This document shows, piece after piece, positions 17,725 through 26,958 of a stretch of 64,000 nt of DNA. The notes beneath the pieces are model-generated. The model worked only from the letters and a program-made list of their open reading frames with translations, did not search any database and was not told the DNA's origin. Numbering within the stretch: the stretch's first letter is position 1; each line of letters starts with the position of its first letter. Source of the stretch: Gallionellales bacterium GWA2_54_124 (GTDB lineage: Bacteria > Pseudomonadota > Gammaproteobacteria > Burkholderiales > Gallionellaceae); NCBI GenBank assembly GCA_001801025.1, contig MGWO01000013.1:78476-142475 (forward strand), given 5' to 3'. The translations under genes and the position numbers were made by a program.

Positions 17725-19012
17725 TCACTGTCGCCATCCGTTCAGGCTGAATATGACGCGCAAAGGCCTCATGTATCTGCCGCACCGTAACGCGCTCGAC
17801 CCGGCTTGTGAAATCATCCAGATAGCTGAGCGGCAAATCGTAAAAGCCGATGACAGACAGATATTCCAGAATTTTTTTGTTGCTGTCGATGCGCAACGGG
17901 AATCCGCCGACGATGTTTTGTTTAGCGGCAAGCAACTCTTTTTCGGTCGGACCTTTGACGACGAAATCGCTCAGCGTTTTACGCACCAGTTTGAGCGCAT
18001 CATCGGCCTGCTCCTTCTTGGTCTGTAAACCGATCTGAAAAGCGCCCGGCTGTTTGAGCGGCATAAAATAGCTGTACACGCTGTACGCCAGTCCCCGCTT
18101 CTCGCGCACCTCGTTCATCAGGCGCGAGACGAAACCGCCGCCGCCCAAAATGTAATTGCCGACATAAAGTGGAAAATAATCCGGATCGCTGCGCGACATA
18201 CCCGGCGCCCCGATCAAAATATGGCTCTGCGTGGCAGGGTGCGCAATGCGCAGCTCCGAGGCCGGTATCTGCATCTCGACTTGCGGCTGTGCCGACGACT
18301 CAACGCCTGCCGGCAATTCGCCCGTCAGCTGCTGAGCAATCGCATCAGCCTCTGCACGCGTGACATCCCCCATGATCGCCACCACCGCCTGACCTGCTGC
18401 ATAGTGCGCGCGGTAAAAGTCCTGTAAATCCTGCACCGAGATTTTTTCGACGCTGGCGATTTCACCCGACACCTGCATGGCGTAAGGGTGGGCGCCATAG
18501 ACCGCCTTTTGAAAGGCGCGGCTAGCGATAGACTCAGGCTTCGTTTCCGCCTCCTTGAGTGCTGCAATCAACCGCGCTTTTTCGCGCGCCAGTATCGCCT
18601 CAGGAAAAACAGGATGCTGCAACACGCGCGCCATAATAGCCAAAGCCCGCACCCGCTCAGCCTGATGACTCAGGGTGCGCAGGTTCAGGCTGGCTCTGTC
18701 CTGATCGAGACCGCCTGCCAGTTGCGCGCCGATATCGGCCATGCCGCTGGAAACCATATCCTCCGTCATCCCCTCGGAGCCTAAATCCAGCATGCCGTGG
18801 ACCAATCCCGCCACACCGCCTTTAGCCTCCGTATCGAAACGACTGCCGGCTGACAGACTCACCGCGACATCCAGCATCGGTATATCGTGGTCTTCCACGA
18901 ATAGCACCTTCGCACCGCTTGCGCTCTGCCAGTGCTCAATGACGGGCGTTGCCTGCACCAACCCGACCGCGCTGCACAAGGCGAGCGCACCGAGCAATTT
19001 ATTAATGAACAT
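17690..19012 (-). CDS. M16-family peptidase-like protein, non-catalytic partner
   Basis: A 440-residue exported protein (signal MFINKLLGALALCSAVGLVQA). It has the two-lobed M16 fold but the zinc site is lost: where active members have HxxEH this protein reads GLVHGMLDLG. The C-terminal half keeps the RxxY-like stretch (EKRGLAYSVYSYF). It overlaps the catalytic M16 gene upstream by 11 bases. Such active/inactive pairs form heterodimeric periplasmic proteases, analogous to the mitochondrial processing peptidase; the natural substrate is unknown. Confidence 0.88.
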   Translation of the reverse strand: MFINKLLGALALCSAVGLVQATPVIEHWQSASGAKVLFVEDHDIPMLDVAVSLSAGSRFDTEAKGGVAGLVHGMLDLGSEGMTEDMVSSGMADIGAQLAGGLDQDRASLNLRTLSHQAERVRALAIMARVLQHPVFPEAILAREKARLIAALKEAETKPESIASRAFQKAVYGAHPYAMQVSGEIASVEKISVQDLQDFYRAHYAAGQAVVAIMGDVTRAEADAIAQQLTGELPAGVESSAQPQVEMQIPASELRIAHPATQSHILIGAPGMSRSDPDYFPLYVGNYILGGGGFVSRLMNEVREKRGLAYSVYSYFMPLKQPGAFQIGLQTKKEQADDALKLVRKTLSDFVVKGPTEKELLAAKQNIVGGFPLRIDSNKKILEYLSVIGFYDLPLSYLDDFTSRVERVTVRQIHEAFARHIQPERMATVIVGAPEGADHQ

Positions 19013-20360
19013 GAGCTGCTCCTGTGTGTTTCGGTTTTCCAGACAACGGCTGAGGATCGAGCACGGCGACAGTCAGATTGTCGTCCTGCAAAAACTCTCG
19101 GGCCACTTCGCTCACCTGCGCTGCCGTCACCGCCTGCAATTTTTCCAGCATCACGGCAATCGCGCCATGCCCAAGACCGATGGATTCCATCTGACCGATC
19201 TGCATCGCCTGATAGAACACGGAATCGAGCTTATAGACTTCACCTGCCAGCACCTGTGCCCTGACCCGCTGCAACTCCTCCGCACTCACCCCGTCTTTGA
19301 CCAGCTGTTCGATTTCAGCACGCAAAGCCGCCTCCATCTGCACGATGCTCCGCCCTTCGCTGGGCGTTGCCTCCAGCGTAAACACCCCGGGGCCACGGGA
19401 AGCCGAGTCATACCCCGCCCCCACGCTGCTCGCGACCTGCTGCTCGCGCACCAGATGCTTATTCAGACGCGCCGAGTCATTTCCGCTCAGCACGCCGGCC
19501 AGCATCTCAAGGGCATAGGGCTTCCAGTCCTGTTTGGGATCGATGATATTCGGCGCATGAAAGCTCATCACCAGCAGCGGCAACTCGGCGGGCGCCTTTA
19601 CCACCATGCGCTTGATGCCAAGTTGCACAGGCTCGGTATACACACGGCGCGGCGCTTGCGCCTGCTTGGGAATCGATCCGTAGTAACGCTCGGCCAAGGC
19701 GAATACCGCAGGCGCTTTTACATCGCCTGCGACAACCAGCGTAGCATTGTTAGGCGCGTACCATTTTTTATACCAGTCACGCGCATCCGCCACCGTCATC
19801 TGTTCCAGATCGCTCATCCAGCCGATCACCGGATGCTGGTAGGGGTGCTCAAGATACACCGCCGCCGTTAGTTTCTCCTGCAACAAGGCATGAGGCTCGT
19901 CATCGGTGCGCATACGACGCTCTTCCATGACGACCTTAATCTCTTTGGCGAACTCCTCTGCCGACAGATCCAGATTCTGCATACGGTCAGCTTCGAGTTT
20001 CATCGCCAGCGGCAGTTTAGACTTATGCAACTGCTGAAAGTAAGCCGTATAGTCATTGCTGGTAAACGCATTTTCGCGCCCACCGGCAGCTGCAATGCGA
20101 CGCGAGAATTCACCGGCCGGCACGCTTTTGGTGCCTTTAAACATCAGGTGCTCCAGCACATGAGCCACGCCCGTTTTGCCGGTGATCTCATCCATGCTGC
20201 CGGCTTTGTACCAAATCTGCTGAACCAGCACCGGCGCGCGATGGTCTTCTCTGACGATCACCTTCAAACCATTGGCAAGCGTTCGCTCGAACACCTCGGC
20301 AGCGACCGCCGTTTGCAAGCTGGTTGCCAGCAGCGCAACGCCAAATAGAAAATTCCGCAT
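19002..20360 (-). CDS. M16-family zinc peptidase, catalytic subunit
   Basis: A 452-residue exported protease with a signal peptide (MRNFLFGVALLATSLQTAVAA). The inverted zinc motif HVLEH is present near residue 60 (GVAHVLEHLMFKGT) with the downstream Glu in EEFAKEIKVVMEERR. The start at 20360 has a GAGG ribosome site 9 bases upstream; a second ATG two codons earlier (20366) is too close to it. It is the first gene of a minus-strand group M16-M16-rsmD-coaD-ferredoxin and is divergent from ftsY. Confidence 0.92.
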   Translation of the reverse strand: MRNFLFGVALLATSLQTAVAAEVFERTLANGLKVIVREDHRAPVLVQQIWYKAGSMDEITGKTGVAHVLEHLMFKGTKSVPAGEFSRRIAAAGGRENAFTSNDYTAYFQQLHKSKLPLAMKLEADRMQNLDLSAEEFAKEIKVVMEERRMRTDDEPHALLQEKLTAAVYLEHPYQHPVIGWMSDLEQMTVADARDWYKKWYAPNNATLVVAGDVKAPAVFALAERYYGSIPKQAQAPRRVYTEPVQLGIKRMVVKAPAELPLLVMSFHAPNIIDPKQDWKPYALEMLAGVLSGNDSARLNKHLVREQQVASSVGAGYDSASRGPGVFTLEATPSEGRSIVQMEAALRAEIEQLVKDGVSAEELQRVRAQVLAGEVYKLDSVFYQAMQIGQMESIGLGHGAIAVMLEKLQAVTAAQVSEVAREFLQDDNLTVAVLDPQPLSGKPKHTGAAHVH

Positions 20361-20405
20361 AATCATTAACCTCAGAATGCCTAATCGGCATAAAATAACG
20401 AAGAT

Positions 20406-20422
20406 GGCCACTTAACGTGGCC
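20406..20422. promoter_or_regulatory. Inverted repeat in the M16/ftsY divergent spacer
   Basis: A perfect 6-base inverted repeat GGCCAC-TTAAC-GTGGCC in the 105-base spacer between two divergent start codons. It could be an operator or a leader hairpin; nothing decides between these. Confidence 0.35.
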
Positions 20423-20465
20423 GTGCGTATTATGCCCCAACTATTGCTACCGGAACGTATCCAAA

Positions 20466-21431
20466 ATGTTTAGTTTCCTAAAAAAGAGCACGCCGGCAAA
20501 AGCCGAAGAAACCGTCGCTGAAAAGCGCAGCTGGATAGATCGCTTAAAAGCGGGGCTATCTCGCACCGGAAACCAGCTGGCCGACCTGTTCAGCCGCGGC
20601 GGAAAAATCGACGACGACCTGTACGAAGAACTCGAAACCATCCTGATCACAGCGGATGTCGGCATGGATGCGACCAACGCACTGCTCGCCGATCTGAAGC
20701 GCCACGTCAGAGAACACAAGCTCGTCGAAGCTGCAGAACTCAAAGCCGGGCTCGCGCACTGCCTGCTCAAACTGCTGGGACCGCTGGCGGTGCCCATGCA
20801 GGCACATACCCACAAACCCTTCGTCATCATGATGGTCGGCGTCAATGGCGCCGGCAAAACGACCTCCATCGGCAAACTGGCAAAATATCTGCAATCGCAA
20901 GGGCTGTCTGTCATGTTAGCAGCGGGGGATACCTTCCGCGCCGCCGCGCGCGAACAGCTGATGACCTGGGGCGAGCGCAACAACGTGACCGTGATTGCGC
21001 AACAAAGCGGGGACGCCGCTGCCGTGATTTATGACGCCGTACAAGCAGCACAGGCCCGTAAAATCGACGTGGTATTAGCCGATACGGCAGGACGCCTGAC
21101 GACACAGGCTCACCTGATGGAAGAAATTAAAAAGGTCAAACGGGTCATCGCAAAGGTGCTCCCCGGCGCCCCCCATGAAGTGCTACTGGTGTTGGATGCC
21201 AATACAGGTCAAAACGCGCTAAGTCAGGTTAAAGCATTCGACGCGGCATTGGACGTAACAGGTTTGATTTTAACCAAGCTGGACGGCACGGCGAAGGGCG
21301 GCGTCATTGCGGCGATCGCCAAAGCCCACCCCATCCCAGTGCGCTTTATCGGCGTAGGCGAAGGTCTGGATGATCTTCGTCCGTTCGATGCACAGGAATT
21401 CATCGACGCACTGCTGGGATTGTCTGCATGA
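20466..21431 (+). CDS. ftsY: Signal recognition particle receptor FtsY
   Basis: A 321-residue SRP GTPase that docks ribosome-SRP complexes at the inner membrane. The NG domain has the P-loop GVNGAGKTTSIGKLA, DTFRAAAREQL, DTAGRLTTQ and TKLDGTAKGG. The acidic N-terminal A domain is only about 20 residues long, so the protein is much shorter than E. coli FtsY (about 500) but within the range of betaproteobacteria. The stop overlaps ftsE by 4 bases. Confidence 0.97.
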   Translation: MFSFLKKSTPAKAEETVAEKRSWIDRLKAGLSRTGNQLADLFSRGGKIDDDLYEELETILITADVGMDATNALLADLKRHVREHKLVEAAELKAGLAHCLLKLLGPLAVPMQAHTHKPFVIMMVGVNGAGKTTSIGKLAKYLQSQGLSVMLAAGDTFRAAAREQLMTWGERNNVTVIAQQSGDAAAVIYDAVQAAQARKIDVVLADTAGRLTTQAHLMEEIKKVKRVIAKVLPGAPHEVLLVLDANTGQNALSQVKAFDAALDVTGLILTKLDGTAKGGVIAAIAKAHPIPVRFIGVGEGLDDLRPFDAQEFIDALLGLSA

Positions 21432-22123
21432 TTACATTCGATCAGGTCAGCAAGCGCTATCCGGGCGGCATCGATGTCTTAAAAAATGTTTCGTTTGAAC
21501 TGGCTAAGGGCGAAATGGCTTATCTGTCCGGGCATTCGGGTGCCGGTAAAAGTACGCTGCTAAAACTGATCGCGGCAATTGAGCGACCCAATAGCGGCAC
21601 GGTACTGGTCAATAACCAGAATGTCAGCAAACTTAAATCCGATGCGCTGCCCTACCTGCGCCGCAACTTCGGTCTCATTTTTCAGGATCACAAGCTTTTG
21701 TTCGACCGCAACGTATTCGACAACGTGCTGCTCCCGCTGCAGATATGCGGTTTCGAGTACAAAGAAAGCGCAAAACGCGTCCGCGCTGCGCTCGACAAGG
21801 TCGGCCTGCTCGGTCGCGAAAAGTCTAACCCGATTGCGCTGTCCGGCGGCGAGCAACAGCGCCTCTGTATCGCGCGCGCCATCGTCAACCGCCCCAGCAT
21901 ATTGCTCGCCGATGAGCCAACCGGCAATCTGGATGCGGAATATGCCGAAGAAATCATGAATATTTTCAATTCTTTTCATCAGGTCGGCGTCACCTTATTA
22001 ATTTCGACTCACGATGCAGCCTTGCTGCGTGAAACCAACCTGCGCATCATCGAACTCAAGCAAGGAGCAATCCAGCCCCACTCGAGATACGCCGCCGATT
22101 TGCATGAGACTGAAGACGCATGA
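21428..22123 (+). CDS. ftsE: Cell division ATP-binding protein FtsE
   Basis: A 231-residue ABC ATPase with Walker A GHSGAGKSTLLK, signature LSGGEQQRLCIARA and Walker B ILLADEPTGNLDAE. With FtsX it controls periplasmic septal hydrolases through EnvC-like activators. It is overlapped by 4 bases at both ends in the order ftsY-ftsE-ftsX. Confidence 0.97.
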   Translation: MITFDQVSKRYPGGIDVLKNVSFELAKGEMAYLSGHSGAGKSTLLKLIAAIERPNSGTVLVNNQNVSKLKSDALPYLRRNFGLIFQDHKLLFDRNVFDNVLLPLQICGFEYKESAKRVRAALDKVGLLGREKSNPIALSGGEQQRLCIARAIVNRPSILLADEPTGNLDAEYAEEIMNIFNSFHQVGVTLLISTHDAALLRETNLRIIELKQGAIQPHSRYAADLHETEDA

Positions 22124-23025
22124 ACACACTTTCAACACAACAGGGCGTCATTCGCACCGCCCTTGGCCGCATGTTTGTTTCGCCGATGGCGGGGATCGTC
22201 AACATACTTGTCATCGGTATCGCACTGAGCCTTCCGGCTGGCATGTATGTGCTTTTGAAAAATGCACAGGGACTTGTCGCCCAACTGTCAGGTTCACCGC
22301 AGATCAGCCTGTTTCTGGCTATGGACGCCACACCCTACAGTGAAGAGCAAATACGCAGACAGCTGAACGATCACCAGAACATCAAATCCGTTGAGTTTAT
22401 CTCCCGCACCGATGCGCTCAACACATTGAGTGAGGAAACTGGCTTGACTGACGTCATCGCAGGACTGGATAAAAATCCTCTGCCTGACGCTTTTGTCATA
22501 TCACCCCGCACCAGCAATGCAAAACAACTCGATGAACTGCGCAATGAGCTGCAAAAGATTCAGGGGGTCGAGCTCGCACAGCTCGATTCAGCCTGGGCCT
22601 ATAAACTGGAGGCTTTCGTCGAATTCGCCCATATCGCAGTACTCGTGCTCGCCAGCCTGCTAAGCTTAGGTTTAATTGCGATCACCTTCAATACGATACG
22701 GTTACAAATTGTCACGCAACGCGATGAAATTCAGGTTGCAAAACTCATAGGCGCAACCGATGCCTTTATCAGACGCCCCTTCCTCTATTTCGGCGCCATA
22801 CAAGGTTTGCTGGGCGGAATTGCTGCGTGGCTGATTATCCTGTCTAGCCTGCAACTGCTAAAGCAACCGCTTGCAAATTTATCCCAGCTCTACGCCAGCA
22901 ATTTCGCACTCGAACCGCTCTCAGCAGGTGACAGTGCATCTTTGCTGCTGTTTTCGCTCTATTTAGGCTGGCTGGGGGCATGGCTGTCTGTGGCAAGACA
23001 CCTGTCGCTGATTGAATCTCGCTAG
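22120..23025 (+). CDS. ftsX: Cell division protein FtsX
   Basis: A 301-residue permease-like membrane protein with the FtsX layout: one membrane segment near residue 35, a periplasmic domain (about 60-165), then three membrane segments around a loop with FNTIRLQIVTQRDEIQVAKLIGAT, the family hallmark. It partners FtsE to signal to the septal peptidoglycan machinery. The first ATG overlaps the ftsE stop. Confidence 0.95.
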   Translation: MNTLSTQQGVIRTALGRMFVSPMAGIVNILVIGIALSLPAGMYVLLKNAQGLVAQLSGSPQISLFLAMDATPYSEEQIRRQLNDHQNIKSVEFISRTDALNTLSEETGLTDVIAGLDKNPLPDAFVISPRTSNAKQLDELRNELQKIQGVELAQLDSAWAYKLEAFVEFAHIAVLVLASLLSLGLIAITFNTIRLQIVTQRDEIQVAKLIGATDAFIRRPFLYFGAIQGLLGGIAAWLIILSSLQLLKQPLANLSQLYASNFALEPLSAGDSASLLLFSLYLGWLGAWLSVARHLSLIESR

Positions 23026-23133
23026 GATCCGTTTACAGCCATGCGAATAAGGTTGACATGACAGGAAATTTTCAGAACAATGACGAGTTCATGCATCATA
23101 ATATGCAATAAAACAAATAACAGGGAGAGCTTA

Positions 23134-23319
23134 ATGGAAAATTCGAAGTGCAAAGTACTGATACTGCCATTCACGATCGCAGCTGCATTGTGGTTGATCG
23201 GTGGTTTTTTCCTGAGCAAGGAACTGGGTATGATCTGCGTTATTTTCGGTATCGCTATCGCCGGATGGGCAGCGGGTAACATCATGAATTCAGATTGCGA
23301 ATTATCCGAAGAGAAATAA
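23134..23319 (+). CDS. Small membrane protein of unknown function
   Basis: A 61-residue protein starting MENSKCKVLILPF after a good ribosome site (AGGGAGAG). It has two hydrophobic segments (about residues 8-27 and 31-48) with a short turn KELGM and an acidic tail ending SEEK. An upstream in-frame ATG at 23080 has no ribosome site. It sits between ftsX and rpoH in the same direction and is followed by a hairpin. I do not recognise a family. Confidence 0.6.
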   Translation: MENSKCKVLILPFTIAAALWLIGGFFLSKELGMICVIFGIAIAGWAAGNIMNSDCELSEEK

Positions 23320-23342
23320 GCACTTTAAAATCTGCTCTGCAC

Positions 23343-23380
23343 AACTTGCTGACTAATTGCAGTTAGCAAGTTCTAAGTTT
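23343..23380 (+). terminator. Hairpin after the 61-residue membrane protein
   Basis: A 12-base stem (AACTTGCTGACT with AGTTAGCAAGTT, one G-T pair, loop of 6) followed by a weak T-rich stretch. It may terminate before rpoH; the T-run is poor. Confidence 0.5.
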
Positions 23381-23469
23381 TATCCGGCAATACCTAAGCG
23401 ATACCCAGAGTGAACCTTTACCCATTCAGAAGCTCACAGGCTGCAAATGTTAACTAGGAGGAAATCCCT

Positions 23470-24324
23470 ATGAATATTGCCAACAGCTTACCCATGCCCT
23501 CTGCCCTTGGCAGTCTGGACAGTTACATTCACCTTGTCAGACGCTACGCTGTCTTGAGTCAGGAAGAAGAGTTCGAGCTTGCCACCCGCTTTCGCAATGA
23601 AAATGATCTGGATGCCGCCCGTCAGCTGGTTTTATCCCACTTAAGAGTGGTGGTCAGCGTTGCGCGCGGCTATGCGGGTTATGGATTACCGCAAGCTGAC
23701 TTGATACAGGAAGGCAACATCGGCCTGATGAAGGCCGTTAAGCATTACGATCCTGAGTTTGGTGTACGCCTTGTTTCATTCGCGCTGCACTGGATACGCG
23801 CGGAAATCAACGAATTTGTGGTGCGCAACTGGCGGATGGTTAAAATCGCGACCACCAAGGCGCAACGTAAACTGTTCTTTAATTTGCGCAGCCTGAAGCA
23901 GGGTCTGGAATCACTCAAGCCCAAGCAGATCAGTGAAATCGCTGAACAACTCAACGTCAGCGAACACGATGTGATCGAGATGGAAGCCCGTTTTGCAGGT
24001 CATGAGGTTGCGCTCGATCCGACAGGTTCCGATGAGGAGGACAGCTATTCTCCGATACAGTATCTGGCTGACAGTGAAGAGCACGAGCCCTCTAACATTC
24101 TGGAGTCATCAGAGGGGCATAATCAGCGCACTCAGGGGCTGGCTCGCGCCTTGGCGAGTCTAGATGACCGTAGTCGCCGCATCGTCGAAGCGCGCTGGCT
24201 ATCAGAAGATCAGAATGCCACCCTGCACGATCTCGCCGCTGAATTTAAGGTATCCGCGGAACGTATCCGTCAGATCGAGCAAAAAGCGATGAGCAAAATG
24301 CACACTTTCTTATCTGCCAGCTGA
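23470..24324 (+). CDS. rpoH: RNA polymerase sigma-32 factor (heat shock)
   Basis: A 284-residue sigma-70-family factor of the RpoH group: region 2 (LRVVVSVARGYAGYGLPQADLIQEGNIGLMKAV is represented), the RpoH box QRKLFFNLR near residue 137, and a C-terminal region 4 helix-turn-helix (LHDLAAEFKVSAERIRQIEQ). It directs heat-shock transcription. A very strong ribosome site (AGGAGG) precedes the ATG. The location after ftsEX matches the gamma/betaproteobacterial order ftsY-E-X-rpoH. A strong terminator follows. Confidence 0.97.
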   Translation: MNIANSLPMPSALGSLDSYIHLVRRYAVLSQEEEFELATRFRNENDLDAARQLVLSHLRVVVSVARGYAGYGLPQADLIQEGNIGLMKAVKHYDPEFGVRLVSFALHWIRAEINEFVVRNWRMVKIATTKAQRKLFFNLRSLKQGLESLKPKQISEIAEQLNVSEHDVIEMEARFAGHEVALDPTGSDEEDSYSPIQYLADSEEHEPSNILESSEGHNQRTQGLARALASLDDRSRRIVEARWLSEDQNATLHDLAAEFKVSAERIRQIEQKAMSKMHTFLSAS

Positions 24325-24340
24325 GCCGGCAACAACTTGA

Positions 24341-24381
24341 AGTCATAAAAAAACCGCACACTGTGCGGTTTTTTTATGACT
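24341..24381. terminator. Bidirectional terminator between rpoH and sspB
   Basis: A perfect 20-base inverted repeat around one central C, with the GC core CCGCACA/TGTGCGG flanked by A7 and T7. It can stop both convergent transcripts. Confidence 0.93.
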
Positions 24382-24391
24382 TGGTATTTTA

Positions 24392-24778
24392 TTACTTAAC
24401 GATAGACAACTGAGGCTTTCTTGGTATCTGCTTGATCTCTGCATCAGGAGGCGGTGGCGAATCTGAATCACTTCCTTGAAACACCAGACCTTGCCCTGTT
24501 TCCTTGGCAAAAATTCCAATCACCGCATCAACCGGTACGATGAGATCAAATGAAGAACCGCCAAAACGGCCGCTACAGGTAATCCACTCATTGCCCAGCT
24601 CCATGTTGCGCACAGCACCTGCGCTCAAATTAAGGACAATTTCACCATCCTTCACATAAGCTACTGGCACTTCGGTTCGATCATTGACACGAACTGCAAG
24701 ATAAGGCGTCAAACCGCTGTCAACACACCACTCATGAATGGCGCGTATCAAATACGGACGGGTCGACAAATCACTCAC
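24392..24778 (-). CDS. sspB: ClpXP protease specificity-enhancing factor
   Basis: A 128-residue adaptor that hands ssrA-tagged proteins to ClpXP. The folded part shows RPYLIRAIHEWCVDSGLTPY, VNLSAGA-like VLNLSAGAVRNMELGN and a flexible tail ending in LSIVK, comparable with the ClpX-docking tail of E. coli SspB. It overlaps sspA by 4 bases. Confidence 0.95.
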   Translation of the reverse strand: MSDLSTRPYLIRAIHEWCVDSGLTPYLAVRVNDRTEVPVAYVKDGEIVLNLSAGAVRNMELGNEWITCSGRFGGSSFDLIVPVDAVIGIFAKETGQGLVFQGSDSDSPPPPDAEIKQIPRKPQLSIVK

Positions 24779-25371
24779 TTGCGCATTGCCCTTTCTGCGG
24801 GCGTCAATGAATCGATGAAGCCCTGACGCGAAAAGAGACGCTCAGCGTATTTAAGCATCGGTGCTGCATCTTTGCCGAGCACAATGCCATAGTGATCAAG
24901 ACGCCATAACAAAGGCGCAACAGAGACATCCAGCATCGAAAAATCATTACCGAGCAAGTACTTCTGCTTAGTTAAGATTTGCGATAATTGAGTCAGATTA
25001 TCGCGTATGCTGGCGCGTGCCTTATCCGCGGTCTTGCCGCCCTGCATAATGATATTGACGTTACTGTACAACTCCTGCTCGAAACGGAACAGGAACAGTC
25101 GCGCACGACCACGCATCACAGGGTCAGCCGGCATCAACTGCGGATGAGGGAAACGCTCATCGATGTATTCGTTGATGATGTTCGCTTCGGTCAGAACAAG
25201 ATCGCGCTCAATCAGCACGGGCACTTTGCCGCCCGGACTGATCGTTGCAAGGTCCTCTGACTTATCCATCAAGTCAACATCGATTACTTCAAAATCCATA
25301 CCTTTTTCAAATAAAACGATTCGGCATCGATGGCTGTAGGGGCAAACTGTCCCCGAATACAATCTCATCAT
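24775..25371 (-). CDS. sspA: Stringent starvation protein A
   Basis: A 198-residue GST-fold protein that binds RNA polymerase. It starts MMRLYSGTVCPYSHRCR and keeps the surface PHP motif (DERFPHPQLMPADP near residue 83) needed for function in E. coli. It begins 7 bases after actF, so the act operon very probably reads into sspA-sspB. In many betaproteobacteria sspAB follow petABC in the same way. Confidence 0.95.
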   Translation of the reverse strand: MMRLYSGTVCPYSHRCRIVLFEKGMDFEVIDVDLMDKSEDLATISPGGKVPVLIERDLVLTEANIINEYIDERFPHPQLMPADPVMRGRARLFLFRFEQELYSNVNIIMQGGKTADKARASIRDNLTQLSQILTKQKYLLGNDFSMLDVSVAPLLWRLDHYGIVLGKDAAPMLKYAERLFSRQGFIDSLTPAERAMRK

Positions 25372-25378
25372 TACTCAA

Positions 25379-26392
25379 TTACCCCTTAATTAAACTTCTG
25401 GACTGCATATAGCTGCGAACCAGGAAATAGCCGATCAACGCAACCGTACCGCCAATCACGATACTGGCAGCAATCGGGTAGCTACCCGTGCCAGTTACGC
25501 CACCAATCCAAACATAACGTTCGAAAAGCGTGCCGATGATAATACAGATTGCCACTGCATTGATAGCAGTAACATTGTGACGGGGGCCCGGGAAACAGAA
25601 AGTAACGAAAGGAACCACAAATTTGAGCACGATCATCGACCACCAGATGAAGGCGTAATCTCCATCCTGCATGGCAAAGACACGGTCCGTTTCATCGGCA
25701 AGATTGCCGTACCAGATGGTCAGGTATTGCGCATCAAAGGTGTAGATCCACAGCAGCGTGAATGCCAGCATCATCTGAGCCATGTAGTTGTAAATTTTAT
25801 CAGGAACAGGAGTGAGCAGCTTACCCTTAGTGTTCATGATGTAGATCCACACTGTCATAAAGGCCAGGAACATGCCGAAATTGCTGATGAATTGCTGCAG
25901 TCCGTAAATCGCGCTGTGCCAGTGAGGTACCAGCGTCATTTCAAAATCCCACGCAACCATCGTGCTGTACAACACGAAGAAGAACGGAATCCATGTAGCA
26001 ATGGTATGGAAACGCTGGGCATCTTCCGGGCTGTTTTCACTCACGGCCTGACGCTGGATAAACACCCAGTACAATGCCGCCATAAAGATTATGCCGACGA
26101 CTTCGCGGGACATCAGCCAGTGAGGCTGATACCAGCCCGGCATATGCGCCTCATGACCGACAGGAACATCCCACCACGGGAAGGTATGAGATCCGCCGAC
26201 CAAAAGCACGACCAGCAGAACAAACGCCAATGGGAACAAGGCGTAAAGAGATACTGCCAGATGACGGACATTAAAACGCCACTGCGCACCGACCAGATGC
26301 AATACAGAACACAATGCTACGCCGCTCAATGCCAGTGACAGCACCACCACGAAACATACCGTCAAAACAGCCCAATTACTATATGCCAACAT
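25379..26392 (-). CDS. actF: Alternative complex III subunit ActF
   Basis: A 337-residue inner-membrane protein with about ten hydrophobic segments. The C-terminal half is a DUF-type quinol-complex subunit with MREVVG-like SREVVGIIFMAALYWVF and HWHSAIYGLQQF. ActF is related to ActC but lacks a complete quinol site in described complexes. It is the last act gene before sspA, 11 bases after actE. Confidence 0.92.
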   Translation of the reverse strand: MLAYSNWAVLTVCFVVVLSLALSGVALCSVLHLVGAQWRFNVRHLAVSLYALFPLAFVLLVVLLVGGSHTFPWWDVPVGHEAHMPGWYQPHWLMSREVVGIIFMAALYWVFIQRQAVSENSPEDAQRFHTIATWIPFFFVLYSTMVAWDFEMTLVPHWHSAIYGLQQFISNFGMFLAFMTVWIYIMNTKGKLLTPVPDKIYNYMAQMMLAFTLLWIYTFDAQYLTIWYGNLADETDRVFAMQDGDYAFIWWSMIVLKFVVPFVTFCFPGPRHNVTAINAVAICIIIGTLFERYVWIGGVTGTGSYPIAASIVIGGTVALIGYFLVRSYMQSRSLIKG

Positions 26393-26403
26393 TTTATAGC
26401 CTC

Positions 26404-26958
26404 CTATTTCGACTGAGCCGCAGCTGTAACCGCAGGACCTTTTTGCATCACTTTACGGATGTAGTTAACTACGTGCCAGCGTTCGGTCGCCGTAAGGTCA
26501 TTCGCGTAACTTGGCATCACAGCAAGCCCTAAGGACATTACCCCAAAGATATAGCCATCTGTATAGTCCTTGGTATCCCATGGATGGACATCATTAGATG
26601 AAGTCAGATTCCACGGTTTGTAAGGCAGCTTGGTGCCCACCAGACCATCACCGGTACCGGACTTGCCATGACAAGGCGTGCAATAGATTTCATACAAACG
26701 GCGCCCCTTGGCAACCGACGCTTCATCAGCTGCCACCGGATTAGCCATTTTCTTAGCGGCATCAAGATCTTTGACATTCACTGTGGTACCTGCAACCGGC
26801 TGAGAACGCTTAGGAAACTGCGCCATACCGGGATTTGCGGCATCGACGCTTTCCTGCGGTTTGATACTCACTTGATTTGCCATATCCTGCGACCAGGGCC
26901 ATGCCTGAGCGAAGGTTGGCGCCAACAACAATGTAATTGCTAAGGATAATTTTTTCAT
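26404..26958 (-). CDS. actE: Alternative complex III monohaem cytochrome c subunit ActE
   Basis: A 184-residue exported protein with a signal peptide (MKKLSLAITLLLAPTFAQA). It has one haem c motif CTPCH near residue 98 and a likely distal Met in LAVMPSYAN. It passes electrons from the complex to soluble carriers in the periplasm. There is no lipobox at the cleavage site. It overlaps actD by 4 bases. Confidence 0.93.
   Translation of the reverse strand: MKKLSLAITLLLAPTFAQAWPWSQDMANQVSIKPQESVDAANPGMAQFPKRSQPVAGTTVNVKDLDAAKKMANPVAADEASVAKGRRLYEIYCTPCHGKSGTGDGLVGTKLPYKPWNLTSSNDVHPWDTKDYTDGYIFGVMSLGLAVMPSYANDLTATERWHVVNYIRKVMQKGPAVTAAAQSK

Noticed and set aside
17690..19012. Non-catalytic M16 gene as a pseudogene because HxxEH is missing
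   Set aside because: The frame is full length with an intact signal peptide, and inactive M16 partners next to active ones are normal.
18741..19871. 376-codon open frame opposite the M16 protease genes
   Set aside because: Shadow of two recognised genes with signal peptides and family motifs.
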